This document shows positions 25,089-34,342 of a DNA stretch of 64,000 bases, one piece after another (within the stretch, counting starts at the first letter, position 1; each line of letters begins with the position of its first letter). The DNA is from Mycolicibacterium tusciae (lineage in GTDB: Bacteria; Actinomycetota; Actinomycetes; Mycobacteriales; Mycobacteriaceae): contig NZ_MVIM01000001.1 of assembly GCF_002086795.1 (NCBI RefSeq), positions 124,001 through 188,000 on the forward strand, given 5' to 3'. A model generated the notes under the pieces. The model worked only from the letters and a program-made list of their open reading frames with translations. It made no database searches and had not been told where the DNA came from. Both the position numbers and the translations under genes were made by a program.

Positions 25089-26903
25089 ATTCGACTCGGT
25101 GTCGATCGCGCGTGAAGCGCTCGACGACTTGCCGGTGACCAGCGTGCGGATGTAAACGATCCGCTCGCCCTTCTTGCCCGAAATCCGGGCCCAGTCATCA
25201 GGATTGGTGGTGTTGGGCAGGTCTTCGTTCTCGGCGAATTCGTCGACGATCGAGTCGAGCAGATGCTGTATGCGGAGACCAGGCTGCCCCGTCTCCAGCA
25301 CCGACTTGATCGCGTTCTTCTTCGCGCGGTCGACAACGTTCTGGATCATGGCGCCGGAGTTGAAGTCCTTGAAGTACATGACTTCCTTGTCACCGTTGGC
25401 GTAGGTGACTTCGAGGAACCGGTTGTCGTCGATCTCGGCGTACATCCGGTCGACGACCTTCTCGATCATCGCCTTCAGGCACGCCGCTCGGTCGCCACCG
25501 AACTCGGCGAGGTCGTCGGCGTGCACGGGAAGTTCCTCGACCAGATACTTCGAGAAGATGTCCTGCGCCGCTTCGGCGTCCGGGCGCTCGATCTTGATCT
25601 TCACATCCAGACGGCCGGGCCGCAGGATCGCGGGATCGATCATGTCCTCGCGGTTGGAGGCACCGATGACGATCACGTTCTCCAGACCCTCGACACCATC
25701 GATCTCCGATAGCAGCTGCGGAACAACGGTTGTCTCCACGTCGGAGCTCACACCGGTGCCGCGGGTACGGAAGATCGAGTCCATCTCGTCGAAGAACACG
25801 ATCACCGGGGTGCCCTCGGACGCTTTTTCCCGAGCCCGCTGGAAGATCAACCGGATATGACGTTCGGTCTCGCCGACGAACTTGTTCAGCAGCTCGGGGC
25901 CCTTGATGTTGAGGAAGTACGACTTCGCCTCGCGGGCATCGTCACCGCGAACCTCGGCCATCTTCTTCGCCAGCGAGTTCGCCACCGCTTTGGCGATCAG
26001 CGTCTTGCCGCAGCCCGGAGGGCCGTACAGCAGCACACCCTTCGGGGGCCGCAGCGAGTACTCGCGATAGAGCTCCTTGTGCAGGAACGGCAGCTCGACG
26101 GCGTCGCGGATCTGCTCGATCTGCCGGCCAAGACCGCCGATGTCGTTGTAGCTCACATCGGGGACCTCTTCGAGGACCAGATCCTCGACCTCGGCCTTGG
26201 GGATGCGCTCGAACGCATACCCGGCTTTGGTGTCGACCAGCAACGAGTCACCCGGCCGCAGCCTGCGCGGACGGTCGTCGTCACCGTCTTCGGTGTCGAC
26301 CTCGTCGGGCAGGAACTCGGCGGCGACCAGCGGCTCAGCCAACCAGACGATGCGCTCCTCGTCCGCATGTCCCACCACGAGCGCGCGGTGCCCGTCGGCA
26401 AGGATCTCGCGCAGCGTGCTGATCTCACCGACGGCTTCGAAGTGACCGGCCTCGACCACCGTCAGCGCCTCGTTGAGACGAACCGTCTGACCCTGCTTCA
26501 GGGTCTCGATGTCGATGTTCGGCGAGCACGTCAGCCGCATCTTGCGGCCCGAGGTGAACACGTCCACCGTCTCGTCGTCCTGAACCGACAGCAACACACC
26601 GTATCCGCTGGGCGGCTGACCCAGTCGGTCAACTTCCTCACGTAGCGCGAGCAATTGCTGCCGCGCTTCCTTGAGGGTTTCCATCAGCTTGGCGTTTCGG
26701 GCGGCAAGGGAGTCGATCCGGGCCTCGAGTTGGTGCACATCGCGCGCGCTGCGCAGACCGCTTTGCGGTCCTACGGCACTCTCGAGCTGCTCGCGCAGCA
26801 GAGCGGCCTCGCGGCGCAGCTCTTCGAGTTCGGCTGCCTCATCGCTGGACATGCCGGACTCGTGGGGTGTTCCAAATCCTTCAGAACGCTCGGACTCGCT
26901 CAT
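25071..26903 (-). CDS. mpa: Proteasome-associated AAA ATPase Mpa (ARC)
   Basis: 610 residues. Domains in order: an N-terminal coiled coil (about 20-95) that captures Pup, two OB folds (about 98-245), and an AAA domain with Walker A Gly-Pro-Pro-Gly-Cys-Gly-Lys-Thr at 294-301 and Walker B ending Asp373-Glu374. The C-terminus is Gly-Gln-Tyr-Leu, whose Gln-Tyr-Leu docks into the PrcA ring. The hexamer pulls pupylated proteins into the proteasome using ATP. A strong GGAGGAG sits before the ATG. It is transcribed alone, 3.6 kb from dop-pup-prcBA. Confidence 0.96.
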   Translation of the reverse strand: MSESERSEGFGTPHESGMSSDEAAELEELRREAALLREQLESAVGPQSGLRSARDVHQLEARIDSLAARNAKLMETLKEARQQLLALREEVDRLGQPPSGYGVLLSVQDDETVDVFTSGRKMRLTCSPNIDIETLKQGQTVRLNEALTVVEAGHFEAVGEISTLREILADGHRALVVGHADEERIVWLAEPLVAAEFLPDEVDTEDGDDDRPRRLRPGDSLLVDTKAGYAFERIPKAEVEDLVLEEVPDVSYNDIGGLGRQIEQIRDAVELPFLHKELYREYSLRPPKGVLLYGPPGCGKTLIAKAVANSLAKKMAEVRGDDAREAKSYFLNIKGPELLNKFVGETERHIRLIFQRAREKASEGTPVIVFFDEMDSIFRTRGTGVSSDVETTVVPQLLSEIDGVEGLENVIVIGASNREDMIDPAILRPGRLDVKIKIERPDAEAAQDIFSKYLVEELPVHADDLAEFGGDRAACLKAMIEKVVDRMYAEIDDNRFLEVTYANGDKEVMYFKDFNSGAMIQNVVDRAKKNAIKSVLETGQPGLRIQHLLDSIVDEFAENEDLPNTTNPDDWARISGKKGERIVYIRTLVTGKSSSASRAIDTESNLGQYL

Positions 26904-27049
26904 ATTGCGCTCCTCCCCGCACCGGATGTTGGTGCAGTAACAACTTCAAAGCTACCGGCGATTCAGCCTTTGTGTGCGCTCTAGCAATTCGACACACCAT
27001 CGCTACTTGTTAACCTCATTCCTGAGTTGGGCCCATCGAAAGGACAAAC

Positions 27050-27541
27050 GTGACCCTGAAAGCCCTCGTTAGCGGCGCGGCAGCAGCCGCCGTCATCGCC
27101 GGTGCCGCGGCAGGTGTGACTTCCATTGCATCCTCGGATGTGATGGCTTCACCACGCGTGGCGCAGGTCGTATGGGACATCCCGCTGCCGCAGCAGCCCG
27201 CGCCAGACGTGCAGGGCCCGCTGCTTGCGACGCTTCAGGCGCTCGGGGCACCCGGTCTCTCTGCGTCCAAGGCGCCGTACATCCAGGGTGGCATCGGCCG
27301 CATCGAAGGCCGCGTCGCTGACACCAAATTGCGCGAGGCGCAGGCCGAAGGGAAGTTCCCACTTTCCTTCAGCCTGGCCAATATCGTCCCGAGCGGTCCC
27401 GGCTTCACCGCCGACGTGACGGCAACGGCCGCGAACGGTGGCGTCGCGAGCCAGAACATCACATTCGTTCCCGGCCCGAGCCCCACCGGCTGGCAGATGT
27501 CCAAGCAGTCGCTCATGGCGTTGATGTCGGCTGTCGGCTAG
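27050..27541 (+). CDS. Secreted MTB12/CFP-2-family protein
   Basis: 163 residues from GTG 27050 with an AAAGGA ribosome-binding site. An alanine-rich signal peptide (to about residue 30-34) is followed by a domain with Gly-Gly-Ile-Gly-Arg-Ile-Glu-Gly-Arg-Val-Ala-Asp, Leu-Pro-Leu-Ser-Phe-Ser-like and Asn-Ile-Thr-Phe-Val. These match the low-molecular-weight antigen MTB12 (CFP-2) family of small exported mycobacterial proteins with an NTF2/cystatin-like fold. No enzymatic role is known. It is divergent from mpa and probably forms an operon with the next lipoprotein gene (4-bp gap). Confidence 0.85.
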   Translation: MTLKALVSGAAAAAVIAGAAAGVTSIASSDVMASPRVAQVVWDIPLPQQPAPDVQGPLLATLQALGAPGLSASKAPYIQGGIGRIEGRVADTKLREAQAEGKFPLSFSLANIVPSGPGFTADVTATAANGGVASQNITFVPGPSPTGWQMSKQSLMALMSAVG

Positions 27542-27545
27542 GCAG

Positions 27546-28112
27546 TTGGCGCACCGCGCCACCGGTGCCGTGATCCTGAGCGCCGCCGCAATTGCGGCGG
27601 CGCTCGGGCTTGGCGCATGTAGTTCCGACGACGACCAGAAACCACCGCAGGCGGCGACCGCGACATCGGCAACCTCGCCCCCAGTTCAGGAGCCGCCCGG
27701 CCCGCCCGGTGCGCCGCTGCCGCCGCCGGAAGCGCTTTCCGATGTGATGAACCGCATAGCGGATGCCACCATCCCGGGCGCGGAAAAGGCCGGGCTGGTC
27801 GAATCCGGCACGCAGGCTGACGCGACCGCGATGGACAAATTCGGCCAGGCGCTGATCCAGAACGGCTACGCACCGGCCACGTTCGAGGCGCGGGATCTGC
27901 GCTGGGTCCAGGACCCTCCGGGCACCGTGTCGGCTCTGATCAGCCTCAAGACCGACAATCCGCAGGCCGGCGACTTCAGCTTCCCGATGGAGTTCGTCTT
28001 CGTCGACGATTCGTGGCAGCTGGCCCGTAAGACCGCCGACGAGCTGCTGCAACCGGACGCGAGTGCGCCCCAGACGCCCAGCGGGCCTGCGCCTCCGTCA
28101 CCCCCGCGCTAG
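27546..28112 (+). CDS. lppK: LppK-like lipoprotein with MTB12-type domain
   Basis: 188 residues from TTG 27546. The signal peptide ends in the lipobox Leu-Gly-Ala-Cys (Cys25, the lipidation site), followed by an acidic/Pro-rich linker and a domain of about 110 residues with Trp-Val-Gln-Asp-Pro-Pro-Gly-Thr and Pro-Met-Glu-Phe-Val-Phe-Val-Asp-Asp-Ser-Trp-Gln-Leu. It is similar in layout to the preceding MTB12-like protein, and the same gene pair position is held by lppK (Rv2116) in M. tuberculosis. It is expected in the cell envelope. TTG was accepted because no ATG/GTG lies upstream of the signal sequence. Confidence 0.8.
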   Translation: MAHRATGAVILSAAAIAAALGLGACSSDDDQKPPQAATATSATSPPVQEPPGPPGAPLPPPEALSDVMNRIADATIPGAEKAGLVESGTQADATAMDKFGQALIQNGYAPATFEARDLRWVQDPPGTVSALISLKTDNPQAGDFSFPMEFVFVDDSWQLARKTADELLQPDASAPQTPSGPAPPSPPR

Positions 28113-28122
28113 GAACAGGCGG

Positions 28123-28419
28123 ATGTGGATCGGCTGGCTCGAATTCGACCTCCTGCTCGGGGATGTGCACTCGCTCAAGCAGAAGCGGTCGGTCATCCGT
28201 CCGCTGATCGCTGAACTGCACCGCCGATTCGCCGTGTCGGCTGCGGAGACCGGCTCGATGGACCTGCATCGCCGTGCAGGCGTGGGTATCGCGATGGTGG
28301 CGGCCGATCGCAGCCATGTCGTCGAGGTGCTCGACGCCGCCGAGCGGCTCGTTGCGGCACGCCCCGAGCTGGAACTGCTCTCGGTGCGGCGGGATCTGCG
28401 TCGCAGTACCGACGACTAG
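28123..28419 (+). CDS. DUF503 family small protein (Rv2117-like)
   Basis: 98 residues starting Met-Trp-Ile-Gly-Trp-Leu-Glu-Phe-Asp-Leu-Leu-Leu-Gly-Asp-Val. Ser-Leu-Lys-Gln-Lys-Arg-Ser-Val-Ile-Arg-Pro is the YlxP/DUF503 signature. B. subtilis YlxP sits in the nusA-infB operon with ribosome-maturation genes, but its biochemical role is not settled. It lies 10 bp after the lipoprotein gene and is convergent with trmI. Confidence 0.85.
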   Translation: MWIGWLEFDLLLGDVHSLKQKRSVIRPLIAELHRRFAVSAAETGSMDLHRRAGVGIAMVAADRSHVVEVLDAAERLVAARPELELLSVRRDLRRSTDD

Positions 28420-28441
28420 ACAGGTCGCCGAGCCGATAAAA

Positions 28442-29287
<846 letters not shown>

Positions 29288-29353
29288 TCAGCCTGCCAGT
29301 CAGCGCGCCGTCGCGGGTGCGCGGGTCTACCGAGCTTTGTCGGGGTATCGCCA

Positions 29354-29359
29354 TACGCT
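29354..29359 (+). promoter_or_regulatory. Candidate -10 element of the RecB-family nuclease operon
   Basis: TACGCT followed by 6 nt and the ATG at 29366. The same TACGCT + 6 nt arrangement precedes the PAC2 gene at 42501. This suggests a leaderless mRNA. Confidence 0.45.
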
Positions 29360-29365
29360 GGACTC

Positions 29366-30247
29366 ATGACCGACGGGCAGGAGCCGACAGCCGTTCGGCG
29401 CCCCGCGCTTTCACCGTCCCGGGCCGCTGACTTCAAGCAGTGCCCCCTGCTCTACCGGTTCCGTGCCATCGACAGGTTGCCCGAGCCGTCGTCCACCGCG
29501 CAGGTGCGTGGTTCGGTGGTACACGCCGCGCTGGAACAGTTGTACGGGCTGCCTGCGGCCGAGCGGGTCCCCGATACGGCGATGACGCTCGTTGATCCGG
29601 CGTGGGAGCGCCTGGTCGCCGAGCGACCCAACCTCGCCGACGATTTCGAACCCGGGCTACGCGCCGAATTGCTCGAGGAGGCACGGGCACTGCTGTCGGG
29701 GTACTACCGGCTGGAGGATCCGACTCGTTTCGACCCGCAGAGCTGCGAGCAGCGCGTCGAGGTCGAACTCGAGGACGGCACGCTGCTGCGCGGCTTCGTC
29801 GACCGCATTGATGTAGCGCCCACCGGCGAGCTACGGGTCGTCGATTACAAGACCGGTAAGGCGCCACCAGAGGCCAGGGCGCTGGCCGAATTCAAGGCCA
29901 TGTTCCAGATGAAGTTCTATGCCGTGGCGCTGCTGCGGTCCCGCGGCATTCTGCCCGCGCGGCTGCGGCTGCTCTATCTGGCCGATGGTCAGGTGCTCGA
30001 TTACACGCCCGATCTCGACGAGCTGTTGCGCTTCGAGAAGACGTTGATGGCTATCTGGCGAGCGATCCAATCTGCGGGTACCACAGGTGATTTCCGTCCC
30101 AACCCGTCCCGGATGTGTGACTGGTGTGCGCACCACGCACATTGCCCGGTGTTCGGTGGCACGCCACCTCCTTACCCCGGCTGGCCGACGGTCCCCGACG
30201 AAGGCGATGATGACACGGTGCTGCACACCCGGGAGTCGGCTGCGTGA
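29366..30247 (+). CDS. RecB-family PD-(D/E)XK nuclease with predicted 4Fe-4S cluster (Rv2119-like)
   Basis: 293 residues. The nuclease core carries Gly-Ser-Val-Val-His-Ala-Ala-Leu-Glu (the His/Glu region), Leu-Arg-Gly-Phe-Val-Asp-Arg-Ile-Asp and Val-Val-Asp-Tyr-Lys-Thr-Gly-Lys, the catalytic Asp...Asp-x-Lys of Cas4/AddB-like enzymes. Four cysteines (Cys26 in Phe-Lys-Gln-Cys-Pro plus a C-terminal C-x2-C-x5-C) match the iron-sulfur staple of these nucleases. It is likely a single-strand exonuclease in DNA repair. The start was chosen at the first Met after a promoter-like TACGCT; the frame extends upstream only antisense to trmI. Confidence 0.9.
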   Translation: MTDGQEPTAVRRPALSPSRAADFKQCPLLYRFRAIDRLPEPSSTAQVRGSVVHAALEQLYGLPAAERVPDTAMTLVDPAWERLVAERPNLADDFEPGLRAELLEEARALLSGYYRLEDPTRFDPQSCEQRVEVELEDGTLLRGFVDRIDVAPTGELRVVDYKTGKAPPEARALAEFKAMFQMKFYAVALLRSRGILPARLRLLYLADGQVLDYTPDLDELLRFEKTLMAIWRAIQSAGTTGDFRPNPSRMCDWCAHHAHCPVFGGTPPPYPGWPTVPDEGDDDTVLHTRESAA

Positions 30248-31041
30248 TTGATTGCCACTACCGTCGGCTCGATACCGACGGGGACTTCTCGGTGTTCGAA
30301 TCGACCGACGGTACGCGGAGCAATTGGGATCCCGAAATCCAGCACGGCTCACCGCCTCTCGCACTGATGACGAAGTTGATCGAGGAGTTGGCGGCCGATA
30401 CGGGGCTGCGTATCGGACGTCTGACGCTGGACATTCTCGGCGCGATTCCCGTCGCTTCGGTGAAGGTGCGGGCCTGGGTGGAGCGTCCGGGCAAACGGAT
30501 CTCGCTGATGATGGCGGAGATGTCGGCGGCCAGGTCCCGCGGCGCTGATCGCGCGGTCGCGCGGGTCACCGCATGGCTGCTGGCGCCCGGCGACACGACC
30601 GACGTGGCTACCGACCGCTATCCCCCGCTTGTCGAAGGTGAAGCGGTCGCGGTGCCGCACAGCTGGGTCGGCGCGAAGGGTTATCTCGAGACGGTGAGCT
30701 GGCGACGCCAGCCCGAGACCGGCGAGACGGGCAACGTGGTGTGGCTCAGTCCCCTTGTGCCGTTGGTGGATTCGGACTCGACGACGGCACTGCAGCGGCT
30801 CGCGATGGTGGTCGACTCGGCGAACGGATCGGGCGCCGCACTGGACCCGGAGGCGTTCATGTTCATGAACACCGACACGGTCGTCCACCTGCACCGGCTG
30901 CCTTCCGGCCAGAACTTCGCGCTTCGGGCCCGTGGTTCCATCGGGCCCGACGCGATCGGCGTCACCACCGCGGAACTCTTCGACCAGCAAGGGTTCATCG
31001 GCACCTGCGCGCAGACACTGCTGGTTCAGCGCCGGACATGA
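30244..31041 (+). CDS. Thioesterase-like (double hotdog) protein
   Basis: 265 residues from GTG 30244, overlapping the nuclease stop by 4 bp (GTGA). It shows the tandem hotdog layout of acyl-CoA thioesterase-like proteins: Ser-Pro-Pro-Leu-Ala-Leu-Met near the first central helix, Leu-Thr-Leu-Asp-Ile-Leu-Gly, Val-Lys-Val-Arg-Ala-Trp-Val-Glu-Arg-Pro-Gly-Lys, and a second half with His-Arg-Leu-Pro-Ser-Gly and Gly-Val-Thr-Thr-Ala-Glu-Leu-Phe-Asp. It may act on a CoA thioester, but the substrate is unknown. It is cotranscribed with its neighbours judging by overlaps at both ends. Confidence 0.8.
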   Translation: MIDCHYRRLDTDGDFSVFESTDGTRSNWDPEIQHGSPPLALMTKLIEELAADTGLRIGRLTLDILGAIPVASVKVRAWVERPGKRISLMMAEMSAARSRGADRAVARVTAWLLAPGDTTDVATDRYPPLVEGEAVAVPHSWVGAKGYLETVSWRRQPETGETGNVVWLSPLVPLVDSDSTTALQRLAMVVDSANGSGAALDPEAFMFMNTDTVVHLHRLPSGQNFALRARGSIGPDAIGVTTAELFDQQGFIGTCAQTLLVQRRT

Positions 31042-31499
31042 ACGCCGAACTGTTGTGGCAGTTCGATCTCACGTGGGCGCTCGCGGATCTGCACTTGTCC
31101 GCCGTTGTCGAAGACGACTTCCTTTGGGAGCCGACTGCATTGTGCTGGACGGTACGGCCCGATACCGCCGGGGTCTGGCGTCCCGACTGGGCCGACACAG
31201 CACCCGACCCCATGCCCGTGCCGACGGTCGCGTGGCTCACCTGGCACGTCATCTGGTGGTGGTCGACCACGATCGACAAGGTCACCGGTGACGCTCCCCG
31301 CGATCGTGATGAGGTCATATGGCCGGGTGACGGCGCCTCCTCGGTGTCGCAGATACGGGAGTTGGCCGCCCGCTGGCGAGATCTGCTTGCCGACCTCGAG
31401 GTCGACCAGGTTCGTACCGCGCTGTGGCTGAACGCCGAGCTGATGAAGAACATCGCGGAGATCGGCCAGTTGCGGTTGTTGCGTGCGGCTGGGGCCTGA
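31038..31499 (+). CDS. DinB-like four-helix protein
   Basis: 153 residues from ATG 31038, overlapping the thioesterase-like stop by 4 bp. Three spaced histidine/acid positions, including Val-Ala-Trp-Leu-Thr-Trp-His-Val-Ile-Trp-Trp-Trp, and the four-helix pattern match the DinB/DfsB superfamily. Members of that superfamily include the mycothiol- or bacillithiol-dependent transferases and maleylpyruvate isomerase. The first helix has Phe-Asp-Leu-Thr-Trp-Ala-Leu-Ala-Asp-Leu-His-Leu. Thiol-transferase activity is possible because this organism makes mycothiol, but it is not shown by the sequence alone. Confidence 0.8.
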   Translation: MNAELLWQFDLTWALADLHLSAVVEDDFLWEPTALCWTVRPDTAGVWRPDWADTAPDPMPVPTVAWLTWHVIWWWSTTIDKVTGDAPRDRDEVIWPGDGASSVSQIRELAARWRDLLADLEVDQVRTALWLNAELMKNIAEIGQLRLLRAAGA

Positions 31500-31508
31500 A
31501 CTGTTTAC

Positions 31509-31530
31509 ATACGCTTGTATCTATATAGAT
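31509..31530. promoter_or_regulatory. AT-rich double palindrome upstream of the arsR-type gene
   Basis: ATAC-gctt-GTAT (31509-31520) runs directly into ATCTATATAGAT (31519-31530), a perfect 12-bp palindrome, and a TTTACA -35-like hexamer lies at 31504-31509. In this GC-rich surrounding the AT-rich dyads stand out. They fit an autoregulatory operator for the adjacent ArsR-type repressor. Confidence 0.55.
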
Positions 31531-31549
31531 GGAGTGCCATACTTGTCGC

Positions 31550-31867
31550 ATGGACGTCTTTGAAGCTGTCGCCGAGCCGAGCCGTAGGGCGCTACTCGAC
31601 GCGCTGACCACGGGTGAGCGCACCGCGGGTGAGCTCGTGGCGACGCTGCCGGACCTGACCCAACCGACGGTGTCACGCCATCTGCGCGTGCTGCGCGAGG
31701 TGGGCCTCGTCGAAGTCCGCCCCGACGCGCAGCGCCGCATCTACGCGTTGCGGGCCGACGGGCTGGTCGCGATCGACGAATGGATCGACCGCTACCGCCG
31801 CTACTGGGCCGATCACCTCGATGCCCTCGAACGGCACCTGCAGGCGACTCATCGGGAGAAGCAGTGA
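31550..31867 (+). CDS. ArsR-family winged-helix regulator paired with an SRPBCC protein
   Basis: 105 residues from ATG 31550: Met-Asp-Val-Phe-Glu-Ala-Val-Ala-Glu-Pro-Ser-Arg-Arg-Ala-Leu-Leu-Asp-Ala-Leu. The recognition helix is Leu-Thr-Gln-Pro-Thr-Val-Ser-Arg-His-Leu-Arg-Val-Leu, and a beta-wing follows with Arg-Arg-Ile-Tyr-Ala-Leu. It lacks the cysteine metal-binding motif of true ArsR/SmtB metal sensors, as usual for the ArsR type that precedes SRPBCC genes. An upstream ATG at 31529 adds seven residues but overlaps the palindrome, so the inner start is preferred. The stop overlaps the SRPBCC start by 4 bp. Confidence 0.87.
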   Translation: MDVFEAVAEPSRRALLDALTTGERTAGELVATLPDLTQPTVSRHLRVLREVGLVEVRPDAQRRIYALRADGLVAIDEWIDRYRRYWADHLDALERHLQATHREKQ

Positions 31868-32361
31868 CCGGCCGTGAGGGACGACTGACGATCGAGGGCG
31901 ATCGGGCAATGCTGACGTTCGAACGCCGCCTGTCGTTTCCCATCGAAGCGGTGTGGGCCGCGATCACCGATCCGGAACACCGGAACCAATGGATGGGCCA
32001 GACCACCATCGACGCGCGCGAGGGGGGTGTCATCGAGATGATGCCCGACGGTCCCCCGGCGCCGCCCGAGCACAAGAAGATGACCGGCCGCATCCGTGTG
32101 TGGGACCCACCGCACGTGTTCGAACACGAATGGCGTCAACGGATCATCGAGGACAGCGTGGTGCGTTACGAACTGAGCGCCGACGGCGACGGCACGCTGT
32201 TGCGGTTCACCCATCGTGGACTCGGCATCCGCAACGCAGAGGGATTCCGCCCCGGCACACATGCCTACTTGGACCGGCTCGAGGCCCAGCTGGCCGGTAA
32301 TCCCCTGCCCGGCTGGGCGCAGCGCTACCGCGAGGTGGCCGAATCCGTGAAGGAACAATAG
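31864..32361 (+). CDS. SRPBCC (AHSA1/START-like) ligand-binding protein
   Basis: 165 residues from GTG 31864, which overlaps the regulator stop (GTGA). The helix-grip fold pattern is clear: Phe-Glu-Arg-Arg-Leu-Ser-Phe-Pro-Ile-Glu-Ala-Val-Trp-Ala-Ala-Ile-Thr-Asp-Pro-Glu, then Gly-Gly-Val-Ile-Glu-Met, and Leu-Leu-Arg-Phe-Thr-His-Arg-Gly-Leu before the long C-terminal helix. AHSA1-like proteins bind hydrophobic ligands; the ligand here is unknown. The ArsR-SRPBCC pair is a common regulatory unit. Confidence 0.85.
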   Translation: MTGREGRLTIEGDRAMLTFERRLSFPIEAVWAAITDPEHRNQWMGQTTIDAREGGVIEMMPDGPPAPPEHKKMTGRIRVWDPPHVFEHEWRQRIIEDSVVRYELSADGDGTLLRFTHRGLGIRNAEGFRPGTHAYLDRLEAQLAGNPLPGWAQRYREVAESVKEQ

Positions 32362-32363
32362 CT

Positions 32364-33011
32364 ATGGCACACAACGGTTCTGACATTGCCGCGCCTACGT
32401 TGGCGATCGCTTACCACTCCGGATATGGGCACACGGCTACCCTGGCCGACGCTGTCGCAGCCGGAGCCGCCGAGGCGGGCGCCGACGTCACGGTGATCCC
32501 GGTCGACCAGATGAGCGAAACGGACTGGGACATCCTGGACGGATCGGACGGCATCGTCTTCGGCTCGGCGACCTACATGGGTAACGTGTCGGCTGCCTTC
32601 CAGACGTTCGCCGAACAGACCGGGCGCCGCTGCATCGAGGGCACCTGGCGGGACAAGGTCGCGGCCGGGTTCACCAACTCTGGCGGCAAGAGCGGCGACA
32701 AGCTGAACACGTTGGTGTCGTTGTCCGTATTCGCCGCGCAGCATCACATGCACTGGGTGAACCTGGGTTTGGGACCTGGCTGGAACAGTTCGGCAGGCAG
32801 CGAGCACGACCTCAACCGCCTGGCCTTCTTTCTCGGCGCGGGCGCGCAGACCGATGTCGATGCGAACTCCGATCAAGTCCATCCCGCCGATGTGCGCACG
32901 TGCCGCCACCTCGGGTGGCGGGTCGCGCACGTCACGCGACAGCTCAACGTCGGCCGTGCCGCTAGTCCAGCGGCCGCAAGTCCTGGAGCATCGTCGGCAC
33001 CAGCTCACTGA
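32364..33011 (+). CDS. Flavodoxin-fold (WrbA-like) FMN protein
   Basis: 215 residues, ATG 2 bp after the SRPBCC stop. It has the flavodoxin core: Leu-Ala-Ile-Ala-Tyr-His-Ser-Gly-Tyr-Gly-His-Thr (FMN phosphate loop), Ala-Thr-Tyr-Met-Gly-Asn-Val and Asn-Ser-Gly-Gly-Lys-Ser-Gly. It resembles NAD(P)H:quinone oxidoreductases of the WrbA type. The last ~17 residues (Ala-Ala-Ser-Pro-Ala-Ala-Ala-Ser-Pro...) are low in complexity and lie inside the end of the convergent oxidoreductase gene (50-bp overlap). The tail is therefore probably not functional. Confidence 0.8.
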   Translation: MAHNGSDIAAPTLAIAYHSGYGHTATLADAVAAGAAEAGADVTVIPVDQMSETDWDILDGSDGIVFGSATYMGNVSAAFQTFAEQTGRRCIEGTWRDKVAAGFTNSGGKSGDKLNTLVSLSVFAAQHHMHWVNLGLGPGWNSSAGSEHDLNRLAFFLGAGAQTDVDANSDQVHPADVRTCRHLGWRVAHVTRQLNVGRAASPAAASPGASSAPAH

Positions 33012-34332
33012 CGGTGGGATGAATGTGCATTGTGCGCGAGATCGCGGTATAGGGCTTCTTTGCCGTCATGATGTCGAGAATCGAGTGGATGACCTCATCG
33101 CCGCCGACCCCGAAGATGGTGGCACCGAGGATCTGCTCGGTCTCGGCATCGACGACTACCTTCATGAAGCCCTGTGTCTCGCCCTTCTCGACGGCGCGGC
33201 CGACGCGCGTCATGGGCCGCTTGCCCACCAACGCTTTTCGTCCTGACTTGCGCACCTCGTCGACCGTCAGGCCTGCCCGCCCCAGCGGCGGGTCGATGTA
33301 GAGGGCGTAGGTCGTGATCCGGTCGCTCACCCGGCGCGGGTCATCGTCGAGCAGGTTGGCCGCGACGATCTCGAAGTCGTTGTACGAGGTGTGGGTGAAG
33401 GCGCCGCGTCCGTTGCAGTCCCCCATGGCCCAGATGTGTTCGACGTTGGTGCGCAGCTGATCGTCGACGACGATGTAACCTCGGCGGTCCGTCTCGACGC
33501 CGGCCGCTTCGAGCCCGAGGTCGTCGGTGTTGGGCTGACGCCCGACCGCCATCAGCAGATGGGTGCCTGCGATGGGTTCGGCTCCCTCGCGCGGAGTGAC
33601 CTCGAAGCCGTTGTCGCGCTTGGTGAATCGAATGTCGCTGGCACCGACGACGACGTCGATACCCTCGGCCTCCAGGATCTCCTTGATGGTCTCCGAGACG
33701 TCCTCGTCCTCCCGGGAGGTGAGTCGTGGCCCCTTCTCGATGACCGTCACGCGGGCACCGAACCGGCGGTACATCTGAGCGAATTCCAGGGCGATGTAAC
33801 TTCCACCGATGACCACCAGATGCTCTGGCACCGTGTCGAGTTCGAGAATTCCGACGTTCGTCATGTAGTCGATGTCGGTGAGCCCGGGCATGTCGGGCGC
33901 CACCGCCCGGCCGCCGACGTTGAGGAAGATCCGGTCCGCTTCCAGGACGCGGTCGTCCACCCGGATGATGTGTGGGCCCTCGAACCGGGCATGGCCGCGG
34001 ATCAACGTCGCCCCGTCCATGCCCTCGATCCAGGACTCGACCCCTTCGCGGTCACCGACCACGATCTTGTCCTTGCGCGCCTTCACAGCGGCCATATCCA
34101 CGCTGATATCGCCTGTGCCGATGCCGTATTCGGCTCCGCGGCGGGCGACGCGCGCGGCGAACGCGCTGGCGACCAGGGTCTTGGTCGGGATGCAACCTGA
34201 GTTGACGCACGTGCCGCCGACGAGCTTGCGTTCGATGACGGCGACCGTGTAACCCGCTTGGGTCAGCCTGCCGGCCAGCGGCGGTCCGGCCTGACCGGCG
34301 CCGACGATGACCGCGTCGAACTTTTCAGTCAT
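32962..34332 (-). CDS. FAD-dependent pyridine-nucleotide disulfide oxidoreductase (mercuric-reductase-like)
   Basis: 456 residues. FAD-binding Gly-Ala-Gly-Gln-Ala-Gly is followed by the redox disulfide Gly-Gly-Thr-Cys-Val-Asn-Ser-Gly-Cys-Ile-Pro-Thr-Lys (Cys42, Cys47), the NAD(P) site Gly-Gly-Ser-Tyr-Ile-Ala-Leu-Glu, and the C-terminal His-x-x-x-x-x-Glu in His-Ile-His-Pro-Thr-Val-Ser-Glu. It lacks the N-terminal metal-binding domain and C-terminal Cys pair of true MerA, and lacks lipoamide dehydrogenase context, so the substrate is unknown. It lies 10 bp downstream of the DUF4126 gene in the same direction and overlaps the convergent flavodoxin gene by 50 bp. Confidence 0.87.
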   Translation of the reverse strand: MTEKFDAVIVGAGQAGPPLAGRLTQAGYTVAVIERKLVGGTCVNSGCIPTKTLVASAFAARVARRGAEYGIGTGDISVDMAAVKARKDKIVVGDREGVESWIEGMDGATLIRGHARFEGPHIIRVDDRVLEADRIFLNVGGRAVAPDMPGLTDIDYMTNVGILELDTVPEHLVVIGGSYIALEFAQMYRRFGARVTVIEKGPRLTSREDEDVSETIKEILEAEGIDVVVGASDIRFTKRDNGFEVTPREGAEPIAGTHLLMAVGRQPNTDDLGLEAAGVETDRRGYIVVDDQLRTNVEHIWAMGDCNGRGAFTHTSYNDFEIVAANLLDDDPRRVSDRITTYALYIDPPLGRAGLTVDEVRKSGRKALVGKRPMTRVGRAVEKGETQGFMKVVVDAETEQILGATIFGVGGDEVIHSILDIMTAKKPYTAISRTMHIHPTVSELVPTMLQDLRPLD

Positions 34333-34342
34333 CTGCCGCGGT

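Noticed and set aside
31529..31867. ArsR-type metal sensor
   Set aside because: No cysteine/histidine metal motif is present in the recognition helix; pairing with an SRPBCC gene indicates the non-metal subgroup.
32962..34332. True mercuric reductase merA
   Set aside because: The redox Cys pair is present, but the N-terminal heavy-metal domain and C-terminal Cys pair are missing and no mer regulator or transporter is nearby.
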